A DNA stretch of 64,000 nucleotides from Rhodanobacter fulvus Jip2 (GTDB taxonomy: Bacteria; Pseudomonadota; Gammaproteobacteria; Xanthomonadales; Rhodanobacteraceae). Each line of letters starts with the position of its first letter. Position 1 is the stretch's first letter. The translations under genes and the position numbers were made by a program. The notes beneath the pieces are model-generated. The model was not told the DNA's origin. It made no database searches and saw only the letters and a list, made by a program, of their open reading frames with translations. The DNA lies in NCBI RefSeq assembly GCF_000264315.1, contig NZ_AJXU01000054.1, positions 41,077 to 105,076 of the forward strand. The letters are read 5' to 3'. This document shows positions 37,731 to 47,880 of the stretch, piece after piece.

Positions 37731-37813
37731 CCTGTGGGAGCGACTTCAGTCGCGATGCTCTTCAGTCCTGAGGCCCGGAGCAAAAGCATCGCGGCTGAAG
37801 CCGCTCCCGCAGG
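37731..37813. repeat. REP-like palindrome, family 1, copy A
   Basis: An imperfect inverted repeat: left arm from 37731 (GGGAGCGACTTCAGTCGCGA), right arm ending 37813 (GCGGCTGAAGCCGCTCCCGC), joined by an unpaired centre. It lies between the methyltransferase gene and typA. The same element recurs at 54808 and 60414. Confidence 0.85.
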
Positions 37814-37828
37814 GATCGCCGGCAACGA

Positions 37829-37852
37829 AAAGGCCGCCTCGCGGCGGCCTTC
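37829..37852 (-). terminator. Terminator after typA
   Basis: The inverted repeat AAGGCCGCC-TC-GCGGCGGCCTT lies 25 bp beyond the typA stop. On the minus strand it is followed by TTTTCG. It can also stop leftover transcription from the methyltransferase gene. Confidence 0.7.
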
Positions 37853-37876
37853 CGTTTGATCACCTGAAGCAGCAAC

Positions 37877-39703
<1,827 letters not shown>

Positions 39704-40213
39704 GGGATCGACTCGGGCGGCGCACAGGCCGTCACGCAGGTTTTTGAAGGACGAATTAACCGATTATACGGACTTGCGCGGCAACTTGCCCGTGATTTCG
39801 TTCAGGCGGGGCGCGGCGGCGGAACCCGGCTCGTTAAGAGGGCCGCCGTCGGATGGCCCCGGGCCGCCATCACACCCAGGACGGCCGGCGCTTTCCCTTC
39901 CCGCGGGACTGCGCGAGTATCGAAGGTCAATGCAGATGGCGACCGTTGGCGCGTAGCGTACGGAAGCCCCACGCAATGGGGAAGCGCGAATAGGAAAAAG
40001 ACCAAGCCGTCAGCGGCAATCGTCGCCTGGGTTGTCTACGATGACGATCAAGCAGGCCGGCGCGCCCAACCGCGGCTCGGCGTTCATGAAATGAGATTTG
40101 GCATCGCTCGCGATGTTGAAGCACCACCGGCAAAGGGATCCCTGTCTCCTGCGCCGGCTCAACCGAGGCTGCAGGCCCTGCAGCCTCTCACTTGTATCTC
40201 CAAGGAGAACGGC
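39704..40213. other. 510-bp gene-free region between typA and the heme-oxygenase-like gene
   Basis: This divergent intergenic region holds a strong typA -10 element (separate entry) near its left end. The rest is GC-rich; short open frames on both strands overlap one another, lack recognisable sequence and lack Shine-Dalgarno sites, so none is called. Near the right end, AAGGAGAA (40203-40210) is the Shine-Dalgarno of the next gene. I see no RNA element I can name. Confidence 0.6.
39763..39768 (-). promoter_or_regulatory. Probable typA -10 promoter element
   Basis: On the minus strand the sequence is a perfect TATAAT (forward ATTATA), about 60 bp upstream of the typA ATG, in an AT-rich patch within otherwise GC-rich DNA. 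The -35 region is not clear at 16-18 bp spacing. Confidence 0.5.
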
Positions 40214-40990
40214 ATGAACTCGCATTTTGAACGCACTGGCCCGCTGACCGAACTGACCAGCTACCCGCAATGGGCGCAAGATATGGTCGCGGACTGTGCC
40301 AGTACCAAGCAGAGCGTGGTGGATCACGCGCTGTGGGCCAGGATGAGCGATGGCACGCTCGGTCGCGATGGCACCATCAATTTCATGTGCGGCATCTGGC
40401 CGGTCATCGAGCGGTTTCCCGGCTACATGGCGATGAGCCTGCTCAAGACCCAGTACGGCCGCAGTGCCGGTGACAACCTGGCGCGACGCTGGCTGGTACG
40501 CAACATTCGCGTGGAGCAGAACCACGCCGAGTACTGGCTGCATTGGGCCGAGGGGGTAGGGGTGTCGCGCGATGAGGTGCTGAACGGCATGCCTCCCCGG
40601 GGAACCCAGACCTTGGCGCATTGGTGTGAGGAAGTGAGCAGCGGCGACAGCCTGGTAGCCAGCATTGCCGCTACCAACTACGCGGTGGAAGGCGCCACGG
40701 GGGAATGGTCGCAGCTGATCTATGACAACGAGGGCTACAAACAGCGTTTCCCCGAGAAAACGCGTGCCGGTTCGCTACGCTGGCTACAGTTGCATGCGGC
40801 TTATGACGATACCCATCCATGGGAGGCGCTGGAAATCGTCTGCACCCTGCTGGGTACATCCCCGGCAGCCGAGGAGGTCGCGCATATCACAGCCTGTATC
40901 AAGCGCAGCTACACGAGCATGCGGATACTTGCTGATCGTTGTGTACAGCCTTCGCGGATGCTGAACGTTCTCAGCGAAGCGGCAGCTTGA
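40214..40990 (+). CDS. Heme-oxygenase-like (TenA/PqqC fold) iron-containing redox protein
   Basis: This encodes 258 residues, all helical, with the pattern of heme-oxygenase-like diiron or TenA-related proteins. Potential ligands are spaced as expected: Glu in WPVIERFPGYM, Glu and His in RVEQNHAEYWLHWAEG, Glu in NYAVEGATGEWS, and His and Asp in LHAAYDDTHPWEALEI. This matches the metal-binding motifs of the HDO superfamily (E...ExxxH...E...DxxxH). No thiamine or PQQ genes are nearby, so TenA or PqqC function is not supported and the substrate is unknown. A clear Shine-Dalgarno AAGGAG precedes the ATG. Confidence 0.75.
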   Translation: MNSHFERTGPLTELTSYPQWAQDMVADCASTKQSVVDHALWARMSDGTLGRDGTINFMCGIWPVIERFPGYMAMSLLKTQYGRSAGDNLARRWLVRNIRVEQNHAEYWLHWAEGVGVSRDEVLNGMPPRGTQTLAHWCEEVSSGDSLVASIAATNYAVEGATGEWSQLIYDNEGYKQRFPEKTRAGSLRWLQLHAAYDDTHPWEALEIVCTLLGTSPAAEEVAHITACIKRSYTSMRILADRCVQPSRMLNVLSEAAA

Positions 40991-41057
40991 CGGAACGGGC
41001 CGCTGCAAGGTCCTTTGGTAAACGCATTGACGCGCAAATCGTGAGATAAAGGCATCC

Positions 41058-43814
41058 ATGCGCACTTTTCCGATTACCTTGCAGCGGCCTCTGTCGCGGC
41101 GTTTGATGCCGCTGGTCTATGCATTGCTGGCCATGGTGGCGCTCATCCTGGCATTGACCTGGGTGGCGCTGCAGACACAGGTGGCCCTCGCCGGCTTTCT
41201 CAACGGCGAGAGCGTCTGGTCGAAGGCGCAGAAGCAGGCGGTGGTCGATCTGGATGCCTATGCAAGCAGCGGATCGGCGACGGACCTTCGCGATTTTCAG
41301 CGCAACCTGACCGTACTGAATACCGACCGCTGGGCGCGCGACAACATCATCTCGGGGCACTACGACTACGACGCCACCGTGAATGCGTTGCGCCGGGCCA
41401 ATGCGATGCCCACCGCCATCCCCGGCGTGATTTTCATGCTGCATCATTTTTCCGACGCGCCGTACATGCGCGATGCACTGGAGGCTTGGCGATCCACCGA
41501 CAACGCCGTCGCCGAACTGGAAACCATCGCACTCGAATTGCAGCGTGCCCATGCAATGGGCGCCATGCCGGCTCAGGAGGTCACGCGTCAGCGTGCACGG
41601 ATCGGTACGATAAACAGCTACATCGAACCGCGCAGCAATCTGTTTTCGCTGAAAATCGCCCTGGGCGCCACTTGGATGGGCCAGGTGCTATTTGGTGGCG
41701 TGCTGGCTGCGGCCGCTATCGCCGCCTTGCTGTGGATACTCATGGCCCGACGCACGCTGGCCAGCATCCGCGGTACCGAGGAGCGTTACCGGCTGCTGTT
41801 CGACAGCGCTTCGGACGCGATCGTGATGGTGGATGAAAGCAGCGGTCGTATCCTGGACGCCAACCGGGCCGCATCGGAATGGACGGGGCGGCGTGCCGGC
41901 GAGTTGATCGGCGATCGCTTCGTGCACCTGTTCACCCAGACGGTGTCCCAGCTGGAAGGCCGCGCCGCCATCAACGGCTTGCTGGGCGCCGATGGCACCA
42001 AGCTGCCGGTGGAAACGCAGTGCAGCCTGGTCAATTGGGGCGACCGGCGTGTGCGCCAGGCGATCATCCGCGACATTTCCGAGCGGGTGGCGATGGAGCG
42101 GGAGCGGCGCATCGCCGCCGAGGCGCTGGCCAGTATCGCCGAGGGCGTGATCATTGCCGACCCGCAGCGGCGGATCATTTCCGTCAACGACGCGCACGAG
42201 CAGCTCACCGGTTTCGAAGCCGATGCCGTGCGCGACAAGCGCTTCGACGCCACGCGCCGCCTGCCCGATGGCCACAGCCTGCCGCAGTCGATATGGGATG
42301 ACATTGCCGCCGGCAGGAACTGGCTGGGCGAGGTGCAAAGCGTCCGGCGCGACGGCACCAGCTACCCCGAGCAGCTCAGCATCAGCGCCATCCGCGATAC
42401 CGAACACCAGGTGCTCTATTACGTGGCGGTGTTCACCAATATCTCCGCCACCAAACAGCAGCAGCAGCGGCTGGAACACCTGGCCCGGCATGATCCGCTC
42501 ACCGGTCTGGTCAACCGGGCGGAGTTCGAACGGTATTGCACCGACGCCATTGCCGTTGCCGAGCGCGAGCGGCTGGCCACCGTGGTGCTGTTCATCGATC
42601 TGGATGCGTTCAAGATCGTCAACGACAGCTACAGCCACGCGATCGGCGACCGGTTGCTGGTGAAAGTGGCCGAGCGCATCCGCCGCCAGTTGTCCGAGGG
42701 CGATGTGGCCGGGCGCATTGGCGGCGACGAATTCACCGTGCTGATCCATCACCTCAACCTGCGCGAGGATGCGCGGGTGATGGCCGAGCGGCTGCTGGCG
42801 GTGCTGTCCGAGCCGCTGCTGGTGGACGACTACGAGATCGTGCTGAGCGCAAGTATCGGCATCGCCGGCTACCCGCTGGACGGGCTGGACGCGGCGACCC
42901 TGGTCGCCAACGCCGACGCGGCGATGTACGCCGCCAAGACCGAGGAGCGCAACACGCTGCGCTTCTACACGCCGATGATGCACGCCAGCACCAGCCGCCG
43001 CCTGCTGCTGGCCACCGAGCTGCGCCAGGCGCTGGTTCGCGAGGAATTCCGGCTGGTTTACCAGCCCAGCATCGAAATGCGCACGGGCCGCATCGTGGCG
43101 GTCGAGGCGCTGGTGCGCTGGCAGCATCCCGACCGCGGCGAGGTGCTGCCCAGCGAGTTCATCCCGGTGGCCGAAAGCCTGGGCCTGATCCGCCGCATCG
43201 ACGAATGGGTGATGCAGACCGCCTGCGCCCAGATCGAGGCGTGGGACCTGGCCGGCATGCCGCCGGTGCGCGTGGCCGTGAACGTGTCGGCGCGCGGGTT
43301 CGGCCACACGGCCTTCGTCGATGGCGTGAGCCGCGCGATGCAGCAGCGGCGGGTGCCGCCCGGGCGGCTGATGCTGGAGATCACCGAAAGCGCCATGTTG
43401 CGGATGGGCGACGACACCGAGCGCACCATGCGTGCGCTGCATGCGCTGGGACTGGAGGTGGCAGTCGACGATTTCGGCACCGGCTATTCCTCCATGGCGT
43501 ATCTGAAGTTGCCGGCGGTGGCGTATCTGAAGATCGACCGCTCGTTCGTGTCCGGCCTGCCGGAAAGTACCGACGACGTGGCGATCGTCGAAGCCATGCT
43601 GGCGATGTCGCGCAGCCTGGGCCTGAAGACCATCGCCGAGGGCATCGAGACCGAGGCGCAACACGAGTTCCTGATGCGCGCCGGCTGCAACGAGGGGCAG
43701 GGTTACCTGTATTCGTACCCATTGACGGCCAGTGCCATCGAAAAGCTGATGTCACCGCGCTCGCTTCGCGTGCCGACCAAGCTGCGGCTGGTACCGCCGA
43801 AGCGCGGCCTGTAG
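41058..43814 (+). CDS. Membrane PAS-PAS-GGDEF-EAL cyclic-di-GMP protein
   Basis: This encodes 918 residues. Membrane segments at about 16-40 and 215-235 enclose a periplasmic sensor region. Two PAS domains follow (YRLLFDSASDAIVMVDESSG; ALASIAEGVIIADPQRRIIS). The GGDEF domain keeps RIGGDEFTVL and DPLTGLVNRAEFE. The EAL domain keeps VEALVRWQHP, LEITES, VDDFGTGYSSMAYL, KIDRSFVSGL and AEGIETEAQ. Both catalytic motifs are intact, so it may make and break c-di-GMP, with one activity probably dominant under PAS control. C-di-GMP controls pili and biofilm, and PilY1 is in the same window, but no direct link is shown. Confidence 0.95.
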   Translation: MRTFPITLQRPLSRRLMPLVYALLAMVALILALTWVALQTQVALAGFLNGESVWSKAQKQAVVDLDAYASSGSATDLRDFQRNLTVLNTDRWARDNIISGHYDYDATVNALRRANAMPTAIPGVIFMLHHFSDAPYMRDALEAWRSTDNAVAELETIALELQRAHAMGAMPAQEVTRQRARIGTINSYIEPRSNLFSLKIALGATWMGQVLFGGVLAAAAIAALLWILMARRTLASIRGTEERYRLLFDSASDAIVMVDESSGRILDANRAASEWTGRRAGELIGDRFVHLFTQTVSQLEGRAAINGLLGADGTKLPVETQCSLVNWGDRRVRQAIIRDISERVAMERERRIAAEALASIAEGVIIADPQRRIISVNDAHEQLTGFEADAVRDKRFDATRRLPDGHSLPQSIWDDIAAGRNWLGEVQSVRRDGTSYPEQLSISAIRDTEHQVLYYVAVFTNISATKQQQQRLEHLARHDPLTGLVNRAEFERYCTDAIAVAERERLATVVLFIDLDAFKIVNDSYSHAIGDRLLVKVAERIRRQLSEGDVAGRIGGDEFTVLIHHLNLREDARVMAERLLAVLSEPLLVDDYEIVLSASIGIAGYPLDGLDAATLVANADAAMYAAKTEERNTLRFYTPMMHASTSRRLLLATELRQALVREEFRLVYQPSIEMRTGRIVAVEALVRWQHPDRGEVLPSEFIPVAESLGLIRRIDEWVMQTACAQIEAWDLAGMPPVRVAVNVSARGFGHTAFVDGVSRAMQQRRVPPGRLMLEITESAMLRMGDDTERTMRALHALGLEVAVDDFGTGYSSMAYLKLPAVAYLKIDRSFVSGLPESTDDVAIVEAMLAMSRSLGLKTIAEGIETEAQHEFLMRAGCNEGQGYLYSYPLTASAIEKLMSPRSLRVPTKLRLVPPKRGL

Positions 43815-43880
43815 CCACCGGCGGGGTGGCGCCTGATACATGTCATGGCGGGTCGCGCAAGTACGCGCGACACTTCGCCC

Positions 43881-44867
43881 ATGTCCAGTGACCCGCAACC
43901 CACCCGCGTCCCCGACGGCACCAAGTTCATCAGCCCGCAGGGCACCCGTGCGATCAAGGGCGGCATCCGCCCCAACGCCGGCAGCGCCACGCCCGACATC
44001 GGGCATAAACCGCCGTGGCTGCGCATAAAACTGCCCACCGGCGCCCGCTACGAGGAAGTGCACGAGATCGTGCGCAGCCACAACCTGCACACCGTCTGCG
44101 CCGAATCGAAATGCCCCAACATCGCCGAATGCTGGGGTCGCGGCACCGCCACGCTGATGCTGATGGGCTCGGTGTGCACGCGCGCCTGCCGCTTCTGCTC
44201 GGTCAGCACCGGCAACCCCAACGGCTGGCTCGACCCGCTGGAGCCGATGCAGGTGGCCGACGCGGTGGCCTTGATGGGGCTCAACTACGTGGTGCTGACC
44301 TCGGTCGACCGCGATGACCTGGCCGACGGCGGCGCCGCCCATTACGCCGCCTGCGTGCGGGCCATCCACCAGCGCTCGCCGCAAACCGCGGTGGAGGCGC
44401 TGACCCCCGATTTCGCCGGCCGGCATGCCGACGTGGCGACGGTGCTCGATGCAGGGCTGGCCACGTATGCGCAGAACCTGGAAACGGTGGAACGCCTGAC
44501 CCATCCCGTGCGCGACCCGCGCGCCGGTTACGCGCAGACGCTGGACGTGCTGGCCTTTGCCAAGCGCCACGCGCCGAAGACGCTGACCAAGACCAGCCTG
44601 ATGCTGGGGCTGGGCGAAACCGACGAGGAGATCGACCGCACCCTGGACGACATCCGCGCCGCCAATGTCGACGTGGTCACCCTCGGCCAGTACATGCGGC
44701 CGAGCCCGCATCACCTGGCCGTGCAACGTTTCGTGACACCGGAGGAATTTCGCCAGTACCGCGAGCTGGCCCTGGCCAAGGGTTTTCTCGAAGCCGTGGC
44801 CGGGCCGCTGGTTCGTTCAAGCTATCGCGCCGAGCGCGTGCTGGAGCACAACAACCTGGGGTTGTGA
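43881..44867 (+). CDS. lipA: Lipoyl synthase LipA
   Basis: LipA is a radical-SAM enzyme that inserts two sulfurs into protein-bound octanoyl groups to make lipoyl cofactor. The 328-residue protein has both cluster motifs: the auxiliary-cluster [12 protein letters not shown] and the radical-[11 protein letters not shown]. It also has [56 protein letters not shown] and the C-terminal RSSYRAE serine motif. LipB is not adjacent. ATG 43881 is preferred over an earlier in-frame start at 43845. Confidence 0.97.
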   Translation: MSSDPQPTRVPDGTKFISPQGTRAIKGGIRPNAGSATPDIGHKPPWLRIKLPTGARYEEVHEIVRSHNLHTVCAESKCPNIAECWGRGTATLMLMGSVCTRACRFCSVSTGNPNGWLDPLEPMQVADAVALMGLNYVVLTSVDRDDLADGGAAHYAACVRAIHQRSPQTAVEALTPDFAGRHADVATVLDAGLATYAQNLETVERLTHPVRDPRAGYAQTLDVLAFAKRHAPKTLTKTSLMLGLGETDEEIDRTLDDIRAANVDVVTLGQYMRPSPHHLAVQRFVTPEEFRQYRELALAKGFLEAVAGPLVRSSYRAERVLEHNNLGL

Positions 44868-44926
44868 GCGCCAGGCACGGCAGGCCCGGTGGCGGTTTCG
44901 TCGTTCGTTCACCAGGAGGTATCGCC

Positions 44927-45118
44927 ATGTCCGCGTTTCACCGTCCCTTGCATCGCCATGCCGTTGTGCCGGAGCGCGGCGGTATCGGCGGGTCCGGCCT
45001 TTCCGCGATGGAATTGACGCTGCAGCGTGAGCAGCGCATCGACGAGGAACTGGCGCAGAGCTTTCCCGCCAGCGACCCGCCGAGCTGGGTGCAAGGCGTC
45101 TCGCCGCCGCCTTCCTGA
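44927..45118 (+). CDS. Small conserved protein with SFPASDPPSW motif
   Basis: This encodes a 63-residue soluble protein with a strong Shine-Dalgarno (AGGAGG, 7 bases before ATG 44927). The C-terminal part has ELAQSFPASDPPSWVQG. I recall the acidic-then-SFPASDPPSW pattern in many small proteobacterial proteins of unknown function. The N-terminal half is rich in His, Arg and Gly. It precedes an AhpD-like gene by 56 bp on the same strand and is probably co-transcribed. An upstream in-frame start at 44864 lacks a ribosome site. Confidence 0.65.
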   Translation: MSAFHRPLHRHAVVPERGGIGGSGLSAMELTLQREQRIDEELAQSFPASDPPSWVQGVSPPPS

Positions 45119-45174
45119 TCCCCGTTCGATATCTTGCGATCGAACCGGAAGCCGATTCCCCACGGAGCACAACC

Positions 45175-45516
45175 ATGGACACTCCCATCTATCCCCAAGC
45201 CAGCGCCGAGCTGGCGCGCAAACGCCGCGAGCTGGCACCCGAGCCGCTGAAGGCATTCAAGGCGTTCAGCGCCGCCGTGTTTGCCGAAGGCGCCGTGCCG
45301 GCCGTCACCAAGCAGCTGATTGCCGTGGCGGTGGCGCATGTCACCCAGTGCCTGTACTGCATCAAGGGCCACACCGCCGAAGCGTTGAAGCAGGGCGCCA
45401 GCGAGCAGCAGATCATGGAGGCGATCTGGGTGGCGGCGGAGATGCGCGCGGGCGGCGCCTACGCGCATTCGGCGCTGGCGCTGGACACGATGCAGCACGC
45501 GCACGACCACGACTGA
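45175..45516 (+). CDS. Carboxymuconolactone decarboxylase / AhpD-like protein
   Basis: This encodes a 113-residue helical protein with the CMD/AhpD redox motif CLYCIKGH (CxxC followed by His) after KQLIAVAVAHVTQ. EQQIMEAIWVAAEMRAGGAYAHS then forms the second conserved helix. Such single-domain proteins are usually small peroxide- or thiol-linked reductases; true decarboxylase function is unlikely with a CxxC motif. It follows the 63-aa gene. The C-terminus is His/Asp-rich (MQHAHDHD), which could bind metal. Confidence 0.88.
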   Translation: MDTPIYPQASAELARKRRELAPEPLKAFKAFSAAVFAEGAVPAVTKQLIAVAVAHVTQCLYCIKGHTAEALKQGASEQQIMEAIWVAAEMRAGGAYAHSALALDTMQHAHDHD

Positions 45517-45586
45517 TCGGCGTCACATGGGTCGCTGCAATCCCGGCGGTGCTACCGTTGGGTGATCCATCACGACGGCCACCCGC

Positions 45587-46402
45587 ATGCACCCGCCCAT
45601 CGACCTGGACGCCTACCTGCGGCGCATCGACTATCGCGCCACCGCGGCACCCGACCTGCCGACCCTGCGCGGGCTGGTAGCGGCCCATGCGGCCGCCATT
45701 CCCTTCGAAAACCTCACTCCCTGGCTTGGCCTGCGGGTCGATCTGGAACTCCCCGCGATCGAGCGCAAACTGCTCCACGACGGCCGCGGCGGCTACTGCT
45801 TCGAACAGAACCTGCTGCTGCAAGCCGCGTTGCGGGCCATCGGTTTCGAGGTCTCCGCGTTGATCGCGCGAGTGCTGTGGCGGCAAACCGACGACACCAT
45901 GACGGCACAGACACACATGCTGCTGCGCGTGGATCTGGACGGCGAAACCCGATTGGTCGACGTGGGATTCGGCAGCCAGACCCTCACCGACGCCCTGCGC
46001 CTGCAGGCGGATATCGAACAACCGACACCGCTCGAACCCTTCCGCCTGGTGCGGATGGACAGCGACTGGTGCATGCAATCGCGGGTGCACGGTGTCTGGC
46101 GCCCGCTGTACCGCTTCGACCTGCACACGCCGTATCCGGTCGACCTAGTGGTCGCCAACCATTACGTGTCCACCTATCCCGCGTCGCGCTTCACCGCCCA
46201 CCTCATCGCCGCCCGTGTCGACGGTGACAACCGGCTGAGCCTGCTCGACCGCGAGTTCACCGTGCGCCGGTCAGGCCATGAGCCGGAACACCGGACATTG
46301 CGCGATGGCGCGGAAATCCGCCGGGTGCTGGAGCAGCGCTTCAGGCTGCGCCTGCCGCTCCATGCCGACCTGGACCGGCGGCTGGACGAACTGCCGGCCT
46401 GA
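45587..46402 (+). CDS. nat: Arylamine N-acetyltransferase (NAT)
   Basis: This encodes 271 residues, the usual NAT length. The catalytic triad is in place: Cys71 in DGRGGYCFEQN, His110 in TAQTHMLLRVDL and Asp125 in RLVDVGFGSQ. It also has FENLTPWLGL near residue 40. NATs transfer acetyl from acetyl-CoA to arylamines and hydrazines; the natural bacterial substrate is mostly unknown, and some relatives work in natural-product assembly. No biosynthetic cluster surrounds it here. The ATG at 45587 is the first that keeps the family N-terminus (DLDAYLRRIDY). Confidence 0.93.
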   Translation: MHPPIDLDAYLRRIDYRATAAPDLPTLRGLVAAHAAAIPFENLTPWLGLRVDLELPAIERKLLHDGRGGYCFEQNLLLQAALRAIGFEVSALIARVLWRQTDDTMTAQTHMLLRVDLDGETRLVDVGFGSQTLTDALRLQADIEQPTPLEPFRLVRMDSDWCMQSRVHGVWRPLYRFDLHTPYPVDLVVANHYVSTYPASRFTAHLIAARVDGDNRLSLLDREFTVRRSGHEPEHRTLRDGAEIRRVLEQRFRLRLPLHADLDRRLDELPA

Positions 46403-46424
46403 GGCAAGGCGTTGCGGGAAACAC

Positions 46425-46464
46425 GCCCTTTCCCTTCTCCCGCTCGCGGGAGAAGGGAAAGGGC
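46425..46464. repeat. Palindrome of family 2, extended 19-bp arms
   Basis: A perfect 19-bp inverted repeat (46425-46443 with 46446-46464) has only a 2-base loop. Its core is CTTCTCCCGC-TC-GCGGGAGAAG. It lies just after the nat stop and may also work as a transcription barrier. Confidence 0.85.
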
Positions 46465-46536
46465 GGATGAGGGCGCTCTTGCTTCCGCTTCTGCCATCTG
46501 CCATGCAGAAAAGCGCCCTCTTCAGCCCTTCGGGCA

Positions 46537-46560
46537 GCTTCTCCCGCAAGCGGGAGAAGC
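46537..46560. repeat. Palindrome of family 2, short copy
   Basis: A perfect 11-bp inverted repeat GCTTCTCCCGC-AA-GCGGGAGAAGC. It lies between the nat and S4 genes, 73 bp after the longer copy. It has the same core as the copies at 57185 and 57239. Confidence 0.85.
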
Positions 46561-46579
46561 ACTATATCGAGGCCTGCTC

Positions 46580-46807
46580 TCAGCCTTCGGGATCCGCCAG
46601 TACCCGAATTTCCACATCGCCGAGCGTCACCGTTTGTCCGGCCACGATCTTGCACGTCTTGCGCAACTCCACCACGCCGTCGACCTTGACGTCGCCCTCG
46701 GCCACCAGCCGCTTGCCGGCGCCGCCGCTGTCGCACAGGCCGACCAGCTTCAGCAGCATGTTCAGCTCGACGTAGCTGCCTTCCAGTTCGAAATCGATCG
46801 TTTGCAT
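46580..46807 (-). CDS. S4-domain RNA-binding protein (YbcJ-like)
   Basis: This encodes 75 residues forming a single S4-like RNA-binding module. Signatures are LNMLLKLVGLCDSGGAGKRL followed by AEGDVKVDGVVELRKTCKI, the pattern of the YbcJ/RlbA family. The role is not well defined, probably RNA or ribosome binding. Start ATG 46807 gives MQTIDFELEGSYVEL; an earlier in-frame ATG at 46837 is less family-like. It lies downstream of the barstar gene, separated by 48 bp, on the same strand. Confidence 0.88.
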   Translation of the reverse strand: MQTIDFELEGSYVELNMLLKLVGLCDSGGAGKRLVAEGDVKVDGVVELRKTCKIVAGQTVTLGDVEIRVLADPEG

Positions 46808-46855
46808 GGGTATCCAGGGTGATGGGCGCGTTGGCAAAGGCGTAGCGTGACACGA

Positions 46856-47287
46856 TCAGCTGCCGTCGAACGCCTCATCGGGCAGAGCCAGAAACGCGAA
46901 CCAGGGTTTGTCGTGGTCGGCACCGAAGGTGGCTGCATCGTCCAGCACGCCGAGCAGGGTGGTGAAATCTTCCGGTGCGGCGTTGCGCAGGTCGTCGCCG
47001 CGTTCGAACAGCAGCACGTAGCCCCACGCAGGCAACCAGCCCATGTCGCGCAGGCAGTCGGCCAGCGCATCCCAGTTGTGGCCGAAGCTGGCTGGCAGCG
47101 TCAGCGAAACCGCCAGGCGCTGCAGCAGTTCGTGCTTGTCCGCGCAGCCGCCGAGGTCCGTGCGGCACACCTGCAGCTCGTCGCGCCGCGCCGCCTTCGC
47201 CAACCGGTCGAGATCGGCGGTGCCGACGAAATACACGCCGCTTTGCGCGGGTTGGGTCAGGTCAAGATCGAAACGGTGCGCGCTCAT
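46856..47287 (-). CDS. Barstar-family ribonuclease inhibitor
   Basis: This encodes a 143-residue cytosolic protein with a barstar-like domain. The key signature is PASFGHNWDALADCLRDMGW, matching the barstar helix NxDALxDCL, including both Asp residues that contact barnase-type RNases. An N-terminal part of about 30 residues (DLTQPAQSGVYFVGTADLDR) precedes it. Barstar proteins bind and block barnase-family RNases, protecting the producer from enzyme that is not exported. Its start overlaps the stop of the RNase gene (ATGA), so toxin and inhibitor are made from one transcript, with the RNase first. Confidence 0.92.
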   Translation of the reverse strand: MSAHRFDLDLTQPAQSGVYFVGTADLDRLAKAARRDELQVCRTDLGGCADKHELLQRLAVSLTLPASFGHNWDALADCLRDMGWLPAWGYVLLFERGDDLRNAAPEDFTTLLGVLDDAATFGADHDKPWFAFLALPDEAFDGS

Positions 47288-47706
47288 GGCTGTAGCGTGA
47301 AGCGGCGGAAGCTGCGGTAATGATCGTCGGTGTAGTAATAGACCCGCGGCGGTGTGTCGCCGGTGATGATGCGCCGCGCGCCGCGGTTGCGCGCGCCGGG
47401 CGTTTCCACGGTGTACTCGTGGTAATAGCCGCGCGGCTGTTGCGGCAGGTGGCGCTCGTAATTGCCGAACACGGCGCCATCCTGGCCATGGGCGAAGGGC
47501 CCGCCGCTGGCGATGCGGCGCAAGGTATCGCGAGCCGCGGGCGGCAGGAACGCCGGCAGTGTCGACGAATCGCCTGCGTGGTCGATCTGGCTGGCGACTT
47601 CCGGCGCGGAAGGGGCCGTCCCCGGCGAGGTCGACGGTGGCTGTCGCCACATGACCAGCGCAACCACCAGCGCGGCAAGCAGGATCAGCGGATGGAATCG
47701 GCGCAT
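47284..47706 (-). CDS. Exported guanyl-specific ribonuclease, barnase/RNase Sa family
   Basis: This encodes a 140-residue protein. The N-terminal hydrophobic segment PLILLAALVVALVMW (residues 6-20) is a signal or anchor, followed by a Pro/Ser/Ala-rich linker. The RNase N1/T1 domain is complete from about residue 48: TLRRIASGGPF, DGAVFGNYERHLP, YYHEYTVETPG, RGARRIITG and YYTDDHYRSF. The catalytic set known from RNase Sa and barnase is conserved: Glu97, Arg112 and His129. The enzyme is therefore probably an active, exported or periplasm-facing RNase. Start ATG 47706 (MRRFHPL) precedes the hydrophobic segment directly. It is coupled with barstar at 47284-47287. Confidence 0.9.
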   Translation of the reverse strand: MRRFHPLILLAALVVALVMWRQPPSTSPGTAPSAPEVASQIDHAGDSSTLPAFLPPAARDTLRRIASGGPFAHGQDGAVFGNYERHLPQQPRGYYHEYTVETPGARNRGARRIITGDTPPRVYYYTDDHYRSFRRFTLQP

Positions 47707-47880
47707 GGCGGGTCGGCGGGCGGGGCGCTTCAGCTTAAGGCAGGGCGTTGAAACGGAAAAGCGCAAATCGCGCGGAGCTTGTTGGCAGTTGGCCTTTCCG
47801 TCAGCGCTCTGCCAACCGTTCGCCGCTGCGCGGCTACGCTCAGGGCGAACGGTGGGGGTTTGCGGCGTGCTGGCATTTCC

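Noticed and set aside
39704..40213. Small overlapping open frames in the typA upstream gap
   Set aside because: They lack a Shine-Dalgarno, are Arg/Gly/Ala-rich on both strands and match nothing recognisable.
40140..40213. GC-rich leader of the heme-oxygenase-like gene considered as a TPP riboswitch because of the TenA-like fold
   Set aside because: I do not find the conserved THI-box core (CTGAGA with ACYTGA) in this stretch.
41688..43664. Minus-strand frame of about 650 codons opposite the GGDEF-EAL gene
   Set aside because: It is a shadow of a high-GC gene; His/Arg/Gln-rich, with no fold or start signal.
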